This document shows positions 1 to 5,746 of a stretch of DNA of 11,423 bases, piece by piece. This stretch comes from Holosporales bacterium (GTDB taxonomy: Bacteria; Pseudomonadota; Alphaproteobacteria; UBA3830; JAIRMZ01). Position 1 is the first letter of the stretch. Every line of letters starts with the position of its first letter. The notes below the pieces were generated by a model, which was given only the letters and a program-made list of their open reading frames with translations, was not told where the DNA came from and ran no database searches. The stretch is from the NCBI GenBank assembly GCA_031255325.1, contig JAIRST010000049.1, positions 1 through 11,423 on the forward strand, written 5' to 3'. The translations under genes were made by a program, and so were the position numbers.

Positions 1-356
1 TCCATTGTGTTACGAAAGTTCGTTCGTGTTGTGTTCATGTATGGCCCACGGAGCTCTTCGCGGTCGGCATACGCAATAGCATGCACAACGAAATCGATGG
101 AACCCCATTTTTGTTTCAAGATTTCGAAAAGCGCTTGGATACTATCGTCTCGATCAACGGAGCACTCGATTAAAAACTGAGAGCTCAGGCTTTCTGCCAG
201 TGGCCGAACACGGCGTTCGAGAGCTTCGGACTGATAACTAAAAGCTAATTCTGCCCCTTGCTGCGCTAGGGCCTGAGCGATTCCCCAGGCAATAGAGTGA
301 TCATTAGCGACTCCCATGATGAGGCCGCGCTTTCCTTTCATTAAAGATTGAGACAT
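1..356 (-). CDS. fabI: Enoyl-[acyl-carrier-protein] reductase (NADH), 5' part only
   Basis: The N-terminal 118 residues of a FabI-type short-chain dehydrogenase; the rest lies beyond the left edge. FabI reduces trans-2-enoyl-ACP in the last step of each fatty-acid elongation cycle in the cytoplasm. The cofactor-binding segment GVANDHSIAWGIA (residues 15-27) and the stretch HAIAYADREELRGPY (about 91-105) are the FabI versions of the Rossmann motifs, distinct from FabG. The catalytic Tyr and Lys are outside the window. The ATG at 356 follows AGGAG with a 6-nt gap. It is divergent from tRNA-Gln, with its own extended -10 at 389-397. Nothing looks degraded in the visible part. Confidence 0.93.
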   Translation of the reverse strand, partial: MSQSLMKGKRGLIMGVANDHSIAWGIAQALAQQGAELAFSYQSEALERRVRPLAESLSSQFLIECSVDRDDSIQALFEILKQKWGSIDFVVHAIAYADREELRGPYMNTTRTNFRNTM

Positions 357-388
357 AAAATTCTCCTATTCCTCTTCTGTATTTTTCT

Positions 389-397
389 ATAATACCA
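389..397 (-). promoter_or_regulatory. Extended -10 promoter element for fabI
   Basis: Read on the minus strand, this is TGG followed by TATTAT (5 of 6 matches to TATAAT) with the TGn extension. There is no good -35 at 16-18 bp. Transcription would start about 26 nt upstream of the fabI ATG, leaving room for the AGGAG ribosome site. This is a prediction from motif and position only. Confidence 0.5.
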
Positions 398-406
398 AGT
401 TATCTC

Positions 407-437
407 TTGACAGATGAAAACGTATTTCCGATCTTAA
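407..437 (+). promoter_or_regulatory. Candidate promoter of tRNA-Gln
   Basis: A perfect TTGACA -35 lies at 407-412, upstream of the tRNA. The -10 is poorer: GATCTT at 430-435 (17-bp spacer) or TCTTAA at 432-437 (19-bp spacer). Either would start transcription a few bases before the tRNA 5' end at 447. The -35 is the firm part of the call. Confidence 0.5.
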
Positions 438-446
438 GAAAGTTAT

Positions 447-520
447 TGGGGCGTGGCCAAGTGGTAAGGCAACGGGTTTTGGTCCCGTGATCGTAGGTCC
501 GAATCCTGCCGCCCCAGCCA
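447..520 (+). tRNA. tRNA-Gln (anticodon UUG)
   Basis: A full cloverleaf of 74 nt. The acceptor arm pairs TGGGGCG (447-453) with CGCCCCA (510-516), the U1-A72 end being typical of tRNA-Gln. The anticodon stem ACGGG/CCCGT encloses TTTTGGT with anticodon TTG. The 3' CCA is encoded (518-520). It stands alone. An antisense open frame across it is an artefact of the tRNA sequence. Confidence 0.96.
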
Positions 521-578
521 ATGCAAAGGGTTTTGCAAAAAATTGCAAGCGGTTGCTGTAAGCAATGGGAATATAACA

Positions 579-630
579 AGTTCGAAAGCACGTGGTTTGT
601 CAAAATCAATTTTTGAGATAGTTTCGAACT
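579..630. repeat. Nested inverted repeat (9-bp outer, 6-bp inner stem)
   Basis: AGTTCGAAA (579-587) pairs perfectly with TTTCGAACT (622-630). Inside, TCAAAA (600-605) pairs with TTTTGA (611-616) around a 5-nt loop. On the minus strand it begins at the last base of the fossil HAD gene's stop codon, so it may be that gene's old terminator, although no strong T-run follows on either strand. It could also be the remnant of a small mobile repeat. The surrounding 521-629 contains no gene I can support. Confidence 0.5.
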
Positions 631-997
631 CATAAAAAGGTTTCTATATATTTTTCAACTTCTGGAAAGTTGTAAATAGCTGGAATGGGAGCTAACTCCG
701 GCGGTAACGGCAAATGAAATTCTAGTTGCATCGCGCGACTTTAACTCCAACAGCAAGTCCCGCCCCAATATTAGATAATCTGTCATCAATCAATAGAGTT
801 TCCTCTCGCCTCAAATCATATTTAGTAAGCCTATTTTTAAGTGCGTGTTCTTTGCTTTCCGCGCCCGCTGAAATTCATTTTCTAACAAACTTCCAAATAC
901 GCTTTTCATCCATTTTTGCTTAAGCAAATATCAACAGCCACAACATATCGGCTTCATCAACAAGCGCCTCAATCCACATCAAAAATTATAGTATCAT
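630..997 (-). pseudogene. Degraded HAD-superfamily hydrolase gene
   Basis: Pieces of one HAD phosphatase-like protein in shifted frames. Reading down the minus strand, TIIFDVD (992-972) matches HAD motif I, whose first Asp is the nucleophile. A TGA and a frame shift follow. A second frame (970-722) then reads ALVDEADMLW, is cut by TAA (922-920) and TGA (877-875), and goes on to TLLIDDRLSNIGAGLAVG near 800-745. That resembles the HAD motif with paired acidic residues (IDDR.. N..AG...G). After another shift a frame ending at 630 gives a Pro-rich tail (PLPPELAPIP..YNFPEVEKYI). The cap domain seems largely lost, as the whole is about 120 codons against more than 200 in a normal member. An intact-looking promoter remains upstream. 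The HAD assignment rests on two motifs in the right order and is moderately sure; that the gene is broken is clear. Confidence 0.62.
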
Positions 998-1003
998 TAA
1001 AGA

Positions 1004-1033
1004 ATTATACCACTATTGATTATTGATTTACAA
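1004..1033 (-). promoter_or_regulatory. Promoter ahead of the HAD pseudogene
   Basis: On the minus strand, TTGTAA (1033-1028), an 18-bp spacer, then TATAAT (1009-1004) with a TGG extension directly before it. A perfect extended -10 ahead of a dead gene suggests recent decay, or an untranslated RNA still made from here. The -35 overlaps the tail of the upstream operon's terminator. The first ATG (997) would lie at or within a base or two of the predicted start site. Confidence 0.5.
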
Positions 1034-1065
1034 TCAAAATCTCCCTTACCTTTTCAAGATAAGGG
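1031..1065 (-). terminator. Intrinsic terminator of dnaG-rpoD-lptM
   Basis: On the minus strand, CCCTTATCTT and AAGGTAAGGG form a 10-bp stem (1065-1043, one G-U pair) around a GAA loop, followed by AGATTTTGATTG. It lies about 60 nt past the lptM stop. On the plus strand the same bases contain an A-C mismatch, so the hairpin favours minus-strand transcripts. The U-tract is interrupted, so termination may be partial. Confidence 0.6.
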
Positions 1066-1126
1066 GTAATATTTATAATTTATTATCGGTTTTCGGTTCG
1101 TAAGTTGGTGAGGAATACCAGCTATT

Positions 1127-1402
1127 TTAAAGTTTTTTTCGTAAGCGGTGAACGGATGTTTTTGTCATCGTATCGCCACTCTGTTGCTTTTTTTTATCAG
1201 AGTCTTGTTGGTTTTCTGTTTCATTAGAAGCTGGTGCACGCGTCCCTTGTTCCTTTTCCGCCAAGGATAAGGGAGCCGGATATTGGCGTGGGAACGCAAT
1301 AGGTTCTGGCTCGGGAGGAATCAATCCCCCCCGTTTTCCGCAGGCGCTTACTAAAAGGAGTATTCCTGAAAGGAACAAGAAATAAGAGATAACGTTTTTC
1401 AT
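1127..1402 (-). CDS. lptM: Small outer-membrane lipoprotein, LptM (YifL) family
   Basis: A 91-residue lipoprotein. A short hydrophobic signal (residues 4-17) ends in the lipobox VSAC, so Cys21 becomes the lipidated N-terminus. The mature start CGKRGGLIPPEPEP then FPRQYPAP fits the LptM pattern (CG.kG.L..P). LptM assists assembly of the LptD/LptE translocon at the outer membrane. The rest is a hydrophilic Gln/Lys/Asp-rich tail, probably disordered. The ATG overlaps the rpoD stop as ATGA and has little ribosome site of its own, so translation is probably coupled to rpoD. In many Proteobacteria this gene sits next to lysA rather than rpoD. Lipoprotein status is sure; the LptM name rests on the short motif. 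Confidence 0.78.
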   Translation of the reverse strand: MKNVISYFLFLSGILLLVSACGKRGGLIPPEPEPIAFPRQYPAPLSLAEKEQGTRAPASNETENQQDSDKKKQQSGDTMTKTSVHRLRKKL

Positions 1403-3270
1403 GCATCCAAAAAGCTACGAAGCTTACGAGAACGGTTGGGATGCTTTAATTTGCGTAACGCTTTAGCTTCAATTTGACGAATGCGTTCACGTGTTACTGA
1501 AAACTTTTGTCCCACTTCTTCAAGAGTATGATCCGTATTCATGCCGATACCAAAACGCATACGCAGCACACGCTCTTCACGTGGAGTGAGGCTTGCAAGA
1601 ACCAATGTTGTTGCTTCTTTAAGGTCAGAATAAACAGCGGAATCGATGGGAAGGACAGCGTTTTTATCTTCTATAAAATCCCCAAGATGAGAATCTTCCT
1701 CATCTCCAACAGGGGTTTCAAGACTAACGGGCTCTTTAGCAATTTTCAAAACTTTACGTACTTTATCTATAGGCATATGAAGCCGCTCGGCAATTTCTTC
1801 TGGAGTAGGTTCGCGCCCTATTTCGTTCAACATCTGACGCGATGTGCGTCCCATTTTATTGATGGTTTCGATCATATGCACTGGAATACGAATAGTGCGC
1901 GCTTGGTCTGCGATAGACCGTGTGATCGCTTGCCGAATCCACCAAGTAGCGTAAGTAGAAAACTTATATCCCCTCTTATATTCAAATTTATCCACCGCTT
2001 TCATTAATCCAATATTTCCTTCCTGAATCAAATCCAAAAACTGCAAACCACGATTCATATATTTTTTTGCAATAGAAATAACTAAACGCAAATTTGCTTC
2101 AATCATCTCTTTCTTAGCGCGATTAGCATCTTTATCCCCCTTTTGTACTATGCTGACGACACGCCTGAACTCTGTAATATTTAAGTGAGCATGTTTGAGT
2201 ATGTCGTTAATTTCTTGCTGGTGTTTTTGGATATTTTGCTCATATTTCATAGAAAACTTTTGCCAAGATTGGTTTTTGCCTTCGTTCGAAGAGCTGAGCC
2301 ACGAAGGATCTTGTTCGTGACCATAATAATGCTGCAGAAATGCTTCTCGAGAAATTCCACAATCTTGCGCTAAACGCAAAAGTCCTCCTTCTTGGCGCAT
2401 GAGTTGCTTATTTAAGGAAGTAAGCGCTTCGACGAGTTTTTCTATTCTAACGGATGTTAAATGAACTTCATCAAGAATGTCAGCTATTTGCTCTCGCAGA
2501 AGCGTGTATTTTTGCTGAAAGTCTTTGGATATTTTCTTCTGCTGGTGAAGTGTTTCCATACGCTTTTGTTGGAGTTTTTTAAAATTTTTATAAAATTCCA
2601 AGGATTTTGTGAACTGCTCGATCAGTTGCGGAAGGAGCGTTTCCTCAATTTTTACAAGTGTAATACTTCCTTCACCTTCCATTTCCTCAGAACCCTCTAT
2701 TTCTTCTTGATCACTGTTCGTGCCCGTATCAATTTGAACGAGTTCTCGAGGCAGCATTTTTCCTGTTTTTAAATTCTCTAACCAGGAAGCAATAACCTCA
2801 AATGTTATTGGACTTTCAATAAGTCCTTCCAGAACGGAACGTTTTCCAGCTTCGATACGTTTGGCAAGCTCAACTTCTCCCTCTCGCGAAAGAAGTTCTA
2901 CCGTCCCCATTTCTTTAAGATATAAACGTACTGGATCGTCCGTAAATGTTCCTTCCGGAACAACGGGAAGCTCTTCCTCTTCTTTGGGGGTTGGCGGAAG
3001 AATGTCGTCTTCTGAAAGACGCGACGCATCTTCTTCCTCTAAAAGTTCAATCCCCAGGTCACTGATATGCAGGACGGCTTCTTCAACCATTTCTGGCGTG
3101 ACGAGTTCTCGCGGAAGCGCAAGACTGAGGTCTTTGTAAGTAACGAAACCTCTATCTTTTCCTTTTTGAATAAACTTCTTAAACTCAGGATGTTCCAGAA
3201 GTGCGCTGTTACCGTTCTCTGAGGTGGTATTTTTCCCTTCAATCTGTGTCGTTGTGATCGTCATATACAT
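1399..3270 (-). CDS. rpoD: RNA polymerase primary sigma factor RpoD (sigma-70)
   Basis: A 623-residue group 1 sigma factor that directs core RNA polymerase to housekeeping promoters. Region 1.1 spans about 28-80 and region 1.2 about 112-145 (DPVRLYLKEMGTVELLSREG). A charged non-conserved region follows to about 385. Region 2 contains NLRLVISIAKKY, the core-binding DLIQEGNIGLMKAVDKF and the -10-reading YATWWIRQAITRSIADQ. Region 3.0 has PVHMIETINK with His465 and Glu468, equivalent to the E. coli residues that contact the TG of extended -10 promoters. Region 4 ends with the -35-binding helix-turn-helix TLEEVGQKFSVTRERIRQIE. I chose the ATG at 3270 because GGGAG stands 5 nt upstream; an in-frame TTG (3273) and a second ATG (3264) are alternatives. 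It overlaps the end of dnaG by 32 nt and lptM by 4 nt, so the three are one operon. Confidence 0.97.
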   Translation of the reverse strand: MYMTITTTQIEGKNTTSENGNSALLEHPEFKKFIQKGKDRGFVTYKDLSLALPRELVTPEMVEEAVLHISDLGIELLEEEDASRLSEDDILPPTPKEEEELPVVPEGTFTDDPVRLYLKEMGTVELLSREGEVELAKRIEAGKRSVLEGLIESPITFEVIASWLENLKTGKMLPRELVQIDTGTNSDQEEIEGSEEMEGEGSITLVKIEETLLPQLIEQFTKSLEFYKNFKKLQQKRMETLHQQKKISKDFQQKYTLLREQIADILDEVHLTSVRIEKLVEALTSLNKQLMRQEGGLLRLAQDCGISREAFLQHYYGHEQDPSWLSSSNEGKNQSWQKFSMKYEQNIQKHQQEINDILKHAHLNITEFRRVVSIVQKGDKDANRAKKEMIEANLRLVISIAKKYMNRGLQFLDLIQEGNIGLMKAVDKFEYKRGYKFSTYATWWIRQAITRSIADQARTIRIPVHMIETINKMGRTSRQMLNEIGREPTPEEIAERLHMPIDKVRKVLKIAKEPVSLETPVGDEEDSHLGDFIEDKNAVLPIDSAVYSDLKEATTLVLASLTPREERVLRMRFGIGMNTDHTLEEVGQKFSVTRERIRQIEAKALRKLKHPNRSRKLRSFLDA

Positions 3271-5038
3271 CAAAGCTCCCTATTGTTTCTTGTTCCCACA
3301 GAGCATGTAGCTCTTGCAATCGTTTCCAGTGGGTTATATCAAAAGATGACTCTAACAGGAGCTTAGCTTGTTGGATATCGCGTCCCAAGGAAGGAGCTAC
3401 AAAAAAACGTTTCCATACATCTTGAAACCCTGTTGTGGCTGCTACTAAATGCGCATCGGAACGCGCGAAGGGCGCATACTGAAAAATTTCTTTATTTAGT
3501 ATGGAACGCAGAGCGCTCTCCGAAATACGTAATTTTAGTTCTTGTATCAGATTCTTTGAATTTTCAAAAGAGTGTGTATTCAAAAGTTCAAAAAGACTAT
3601 CTTTTACTTGCTCTAATGCCGGATCTTGCAAAGGAATGTCCAGAAAAAGGTCTTCTACCGTTTTAAATAAATCAGGATGCCCTATAAGGGTGGCAAGTAA
3701 TATCTTAAAAGGGAATGTATGTGAAACAAGTTGTGTTGTCTGTGGTAGACGAAGATTTTCTTGGGGCACTGGATGGTCACGCTTTGCGTGCCATCTTTCG
3801 CGAAAAGCATCTCGATAGAAGCGTCGGATTTCATGATGGGTGATTTCTGATAAAGTGGCTTTTATATGCTCAAGAACAAAAGCACGTTGTTCCGGTGTAT
3901 CGTGCGGTAAATTCTGTAAAGTATGTGTCCACAAAACATCCACTAAGGAACGCGCTTGTTGAATAAGCATTTGGAGAGCTGCACGTCCTTTTTTACGCAC
4001 AAACGAATCCGGATCTTCTCCAGCAGGTAAGAAGGCAAAGCGTACTGAATATCCGGGCTGAAGCACTCCAAGGAGGCGCTTTAAAAGGCGAATAGCTGCT
4101 GTTTGTCCAGCTTGATCTCCATCAAACATAACAACAGGTTCCGCGCATAGTTTCCAACACGCTTGTATTTGATGGGCATTCGCTGATGTTCCTAGAGGCG
4201 CTACGGCTTTATCAAACTCTGCCTGATGCAAAGCAATAACATCTAAATATCCTTCGACAATTAAAACAGGATCGTTACTAGAGCTTTGACGTGCAAGCGT
4301 ATATCCATAAAGTAAAGTACTTTTATCGAAAATTTTAGATTCTGGAGAATTGATATATTTTGCTTTTTCATGTGTAGTCTCTAAAATGCGTCCTCCAAAG
4401 CCAACAGGATGCCCACGTTCATCCAAAATAGGAAACATCAAACGACCACGGAAGCGTTCAAAGAGTGTTGCCCGTTTCGAGAGAGCGTATAAGCCGCTCT
4501 CGATCAAATCTTGTGTATTATATCCGCGTTCAGTTAAATAGGTTGCTAGAGCTGTTTGCTTAGGGGCAAAACCCAGAGCAAACTTCTCCCACATTTTTTG
4601 ATCAATGCCCCGCTCTGCTAAATACGTACGTGCAGCATTTCCTTGTTCACTGAGAAGCATTTTTTGAAACCAAGACAAAGCATCGTTTAAAAGTGTTTGT
4701 AAATGTTTTTTTTGGACAAGCTCCTGAGCAATGTTTGGTTCAAGGTGAGGAAGAGCAAGACCAGCTTTATCGGCTAATAATTCTACTGCTGTGGAAAAAT
4801 CGACTTTTTCCGACTCCATGACAAAAGAAAAAAGATCTCCATGCGCACCACACCCGAAACAGTAATAAAAATCGCGTTCAGCATCGATTTTGAACGACGG
4901 CGTTTTTTCATTGTGAAAGGGACAACATCCAAACCAATTTTTTCCTCGTCGCACAAGGCGTGTTTTGCCTCCTGCTATATCTATAAGAGAGGCTCGGGAA
5001 CGGATTTGCTCAAGAAATTCTGGAGGGAATATAGGCAA
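3239..5038 (-). CDS. dnaG: DNA primase
   Basis: A 599-residue bacterial primase that makes RNA primers at the replication fork in partnership with the DnaB helicase. The CHC2 zinc finger has ligands Cys39, His42, Cys60 and Cys63 (CPFHNEKTPSF.. then CFGC). The RNA-polymerase core follows with FRGRLMFPI and GFGGR. The TOPRIM metal site shows Glu262 in VEGYLDV and Asp306/Asp308 in DGDQAG. The C-terminal 170 residues are the helical helicase-binding domain in a diverged form. Length is normal. There is no ATG near the N-terminus; the family start (PPEFLEQIRSRASLIDIA) fits only a TTG at 5038, with GGAGTGAAGG 8-17 nt upstream and a stop four codons before that region. It is the first gene of the dnaG-rpoD-lptM operon. 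Confidence 0.96.
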   Translation of the reverse strand: MPIFPPEFLEQIRSRASLIDIAGGKTRLVRRGKNWFGCCPFHNEKTPSFKIDAERDFYYCFGCGAHGDLFSFVMESEKVDFSTAVELLADKAGLALPHLEPNIAQELVQKKHLQTLLNDALSWFQKMLLSEQGNAARTYLAERGIDQKMWEKFALGFAPKQTALATYLTERGYNTQDLIESGLYALSKRATLFERFRGRLMFPILDERGHPVGFGGRILETTHEKAKYINSPESKIFDKSTLLYGYTLARQSSSNDPVLIVEGYLDVIALHQAEFDKAVAPLGTSANAHQIQACWKLCAEPVVMFDGDQAGQTAAIRLLKRLLGVLQPGYSVRFAFLPAGEDPDSFVRKKGRAALQMLIQQARSLVDVLWTHTLQNLPHDTPEQRAFVLEHIKATLSEITHHEIRRFYRDAFRERWHAKRDHPVPQENLRLPQTTQLVSHTFPFKILLATLIGHPDLFKTVEDLFLDIPLQDPALEQVKDSLFELLNTHSFENSKNLIQELKLRISESALRSILNKEIFQYAPFARSDAHLVAATTGFQDVWKRFFVAPSLGRDIQQAKLLLESSFDITHWKRLQELHALWEQETIGSFDVYDDHNDTD

Positions 5039-5066
5039 AATACAACCTTCACTCCGTTAAAACGTG

Positions 5067-5118
5067 GTGCAGAAGAGAGAGCTTGAACCTTCCCCCCCTC
5101 TGATTACGAAATCTGCAC
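5067..5118 (-). promoter_or_regulatory. dnaG leader: inverted repeat and small upstream ORF
   Basis: The 165 nt between tRNA-Arg and dnaG hold a perfect 7-bp inverted repeat on the minus strand, GTGCAGA (5118-5112) with TCTGCAC (5073-5067), enclosing a run of seven G (5098-5092) and a CT-rich stretch that could pair with the neighbouring purines. Overlapping it, an ATG at 5120 opens a 23-codon frame whose TGA lies in the GGAGTGAAGG ribosome site of dnaG. I see no clear ribosome site for that small frame and no good promoter, so a regulatory leader is possible but unproven. Confidence 0.3.
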
Positions 5119-5203
5119 ATAATGCTCAAATCACAAACATCCTTTCAAATCCCTAAACACCTTAAAGCCCATACAAACAGAAAAAGATTCCTCTGATTTT
5201 GCT

Positions 5204-5280
5204 TGGTGCGCCCTGCAGGATTCGAACCTGCGACACCCGGCTTAGAAGGCCGATGCTCTATCCAGCTGAGCTAAGGACGC
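5204..5280 (-). tRNA. tRNA-Arg (anticodon UCU)
   Basis: A 77-nt cloverleaf. On the minus strand GCGTCCT (5280-5274) pairs with AGGGCGC (5214-5208) with one G-U pair. The D-arm is AGCTCAGCTGGATAGAGC. The anticodon loop CTTCTAA carries TCT. The T-arm CAGGTTCGAATCCTG is standard, and ACCA is encoded at 5207-5204. It decodes the AGA/AGG box. It lies on the same strand as dnaG and 165 nt upstream of it. Confidence 0.96.
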
Positions 5281-5296
5281 GATCTTTTAAATAATA

Positions 5297-5325
5297 ATGA
5301 TATTAAACGATAAGCCCCTCAACAA
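5297..5325 (-). promoter_or_regulatory. Candidate promoter of tRNA-Arg
   Basis: On the minus strand TTGTTG (5325-5320), a 17-bp spacer, then TATCAT (5302-5297, 5 of 6 matches). Transcription would begin about 10 nt before the tRNA. TATTAT (5296-5291) is an alternative -10 closer to the gene. Confidence 0.4.
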
Positions 5326-5490
5326 GCAAAGCTCTTTTTATGTTTTGTGCTTTAAATCTTTGGGTATGCAATTTTTATATATTCATTTACTCATCAATAA
5401 AGTGATGCCCTTTGGGATGAGATAAAAATATACAATCAACGAATATTTTATTAAGAGCGTAGGTATCCTGCTCCATTTAGAATAGTCATA

Positions 5491-5499
5491 TGGTATAAT
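5491..5499 (+). promoter_or_regulatory. Orphan extended -10 promoter element
   Basis: TGG followed by a perfect TATAAT (5494-5499). No convincing -35 lies 16-18 bp upstream. A 27-codon frame opens at ATG 5504, only 4 nt after the -10, and has no known relatives I can name. The transcript could run through the gene remnant at 5518-5664 into hemW, for which I see no better promoter. Confidence 0.45.
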
Positions 5500-5517
5500 T
5501 TCAATGCATTGGATTAA

Positions 5518-5664
5518 TTCAAGAAAAAGACTCGTGCATTTACTGAGGAGTCAAAAAATGGCTATAATAATGTTAATTCACTAAACAGCAAAGAAGAGCT
5601 TTTAAGGCGTTTAAATTCCAAAGACAATATCGATGATAGGATTCAGAAATTTGTTATGCGCTAA
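5518..5664 (+). pseudogene. Remnant of an unidentified coding sequence
   Basis: A 48-codon open stretch with protein-like composition, charged and helical: after a TAA (5515-5517) it runs through EESKNGYNNVNSLN, then NSKEELLRRLNSKDNIDD and RIQKFVMR to TAA at 5662. It has no usable start codon: TTG 5509 is followed at once by GAT TAA. It therefore looks like the C-terminal end of a lost gene, not a functional peptide. I do not recognise the family. Its end overlaps the untranslated stretch before hemW. Confidence 0.4.
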
Positions 5665-5746
5665 AATACCTAATCTCTCCCCCTTCTCTTCTTTACTAAG
5701 TTTACTTCTCTATTGTTCCTGCATATCTGTGTTACTCTCCCTTTTA

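Larger units (their letters stand above)
5281..5746. other. Spacer between tRNA-Arg and hemW
   Basis: This 466-nt stretch has no intact gene. It holds the tRNA-Arg promoter, an extended -10 (5491-5499), and a coding-like remnant (5518-5664). A short frame around 5410-5455 (SDALWDEIKIYNQRIFY then TAA) also looks coding-like but is too short to call. An open frame leading into hemW from 5633 (Leu/Ser-rich) lies before the conserved HemW start and is probably untranslated. I found no RNA gene in it. Confidence 0.5.

Noticed and set aside
400..633. Minus-strand 77-codon frame across tRNA-Gln
   Set aside because: Its protein (GGRIRTYDHGTKTRC) is the familiar spurious translation of a tRNA complement. 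The tRNA explains the bases fully.
726..923. Plus-strand 65-codon frame in the 521-1126 spacer
   Set aside because: It lies opposite the HAD pseudogene, whose motifs are recognisable, and has no ribosome site; Ser/Leu-rich composition fits a shadow frame.
1507..3139. Several plus-strand frames opposite rpoD
   Set aside because: All are antisense shadows of a well-conserved gene, without ribosome sites or protein character.
5092..5098. C7 homopolymer as a phase-variation tract
   Set aside because: It lies in a non-coding leader and is only seven bases long. Noted as part of the dnaG leader, not as a switch.
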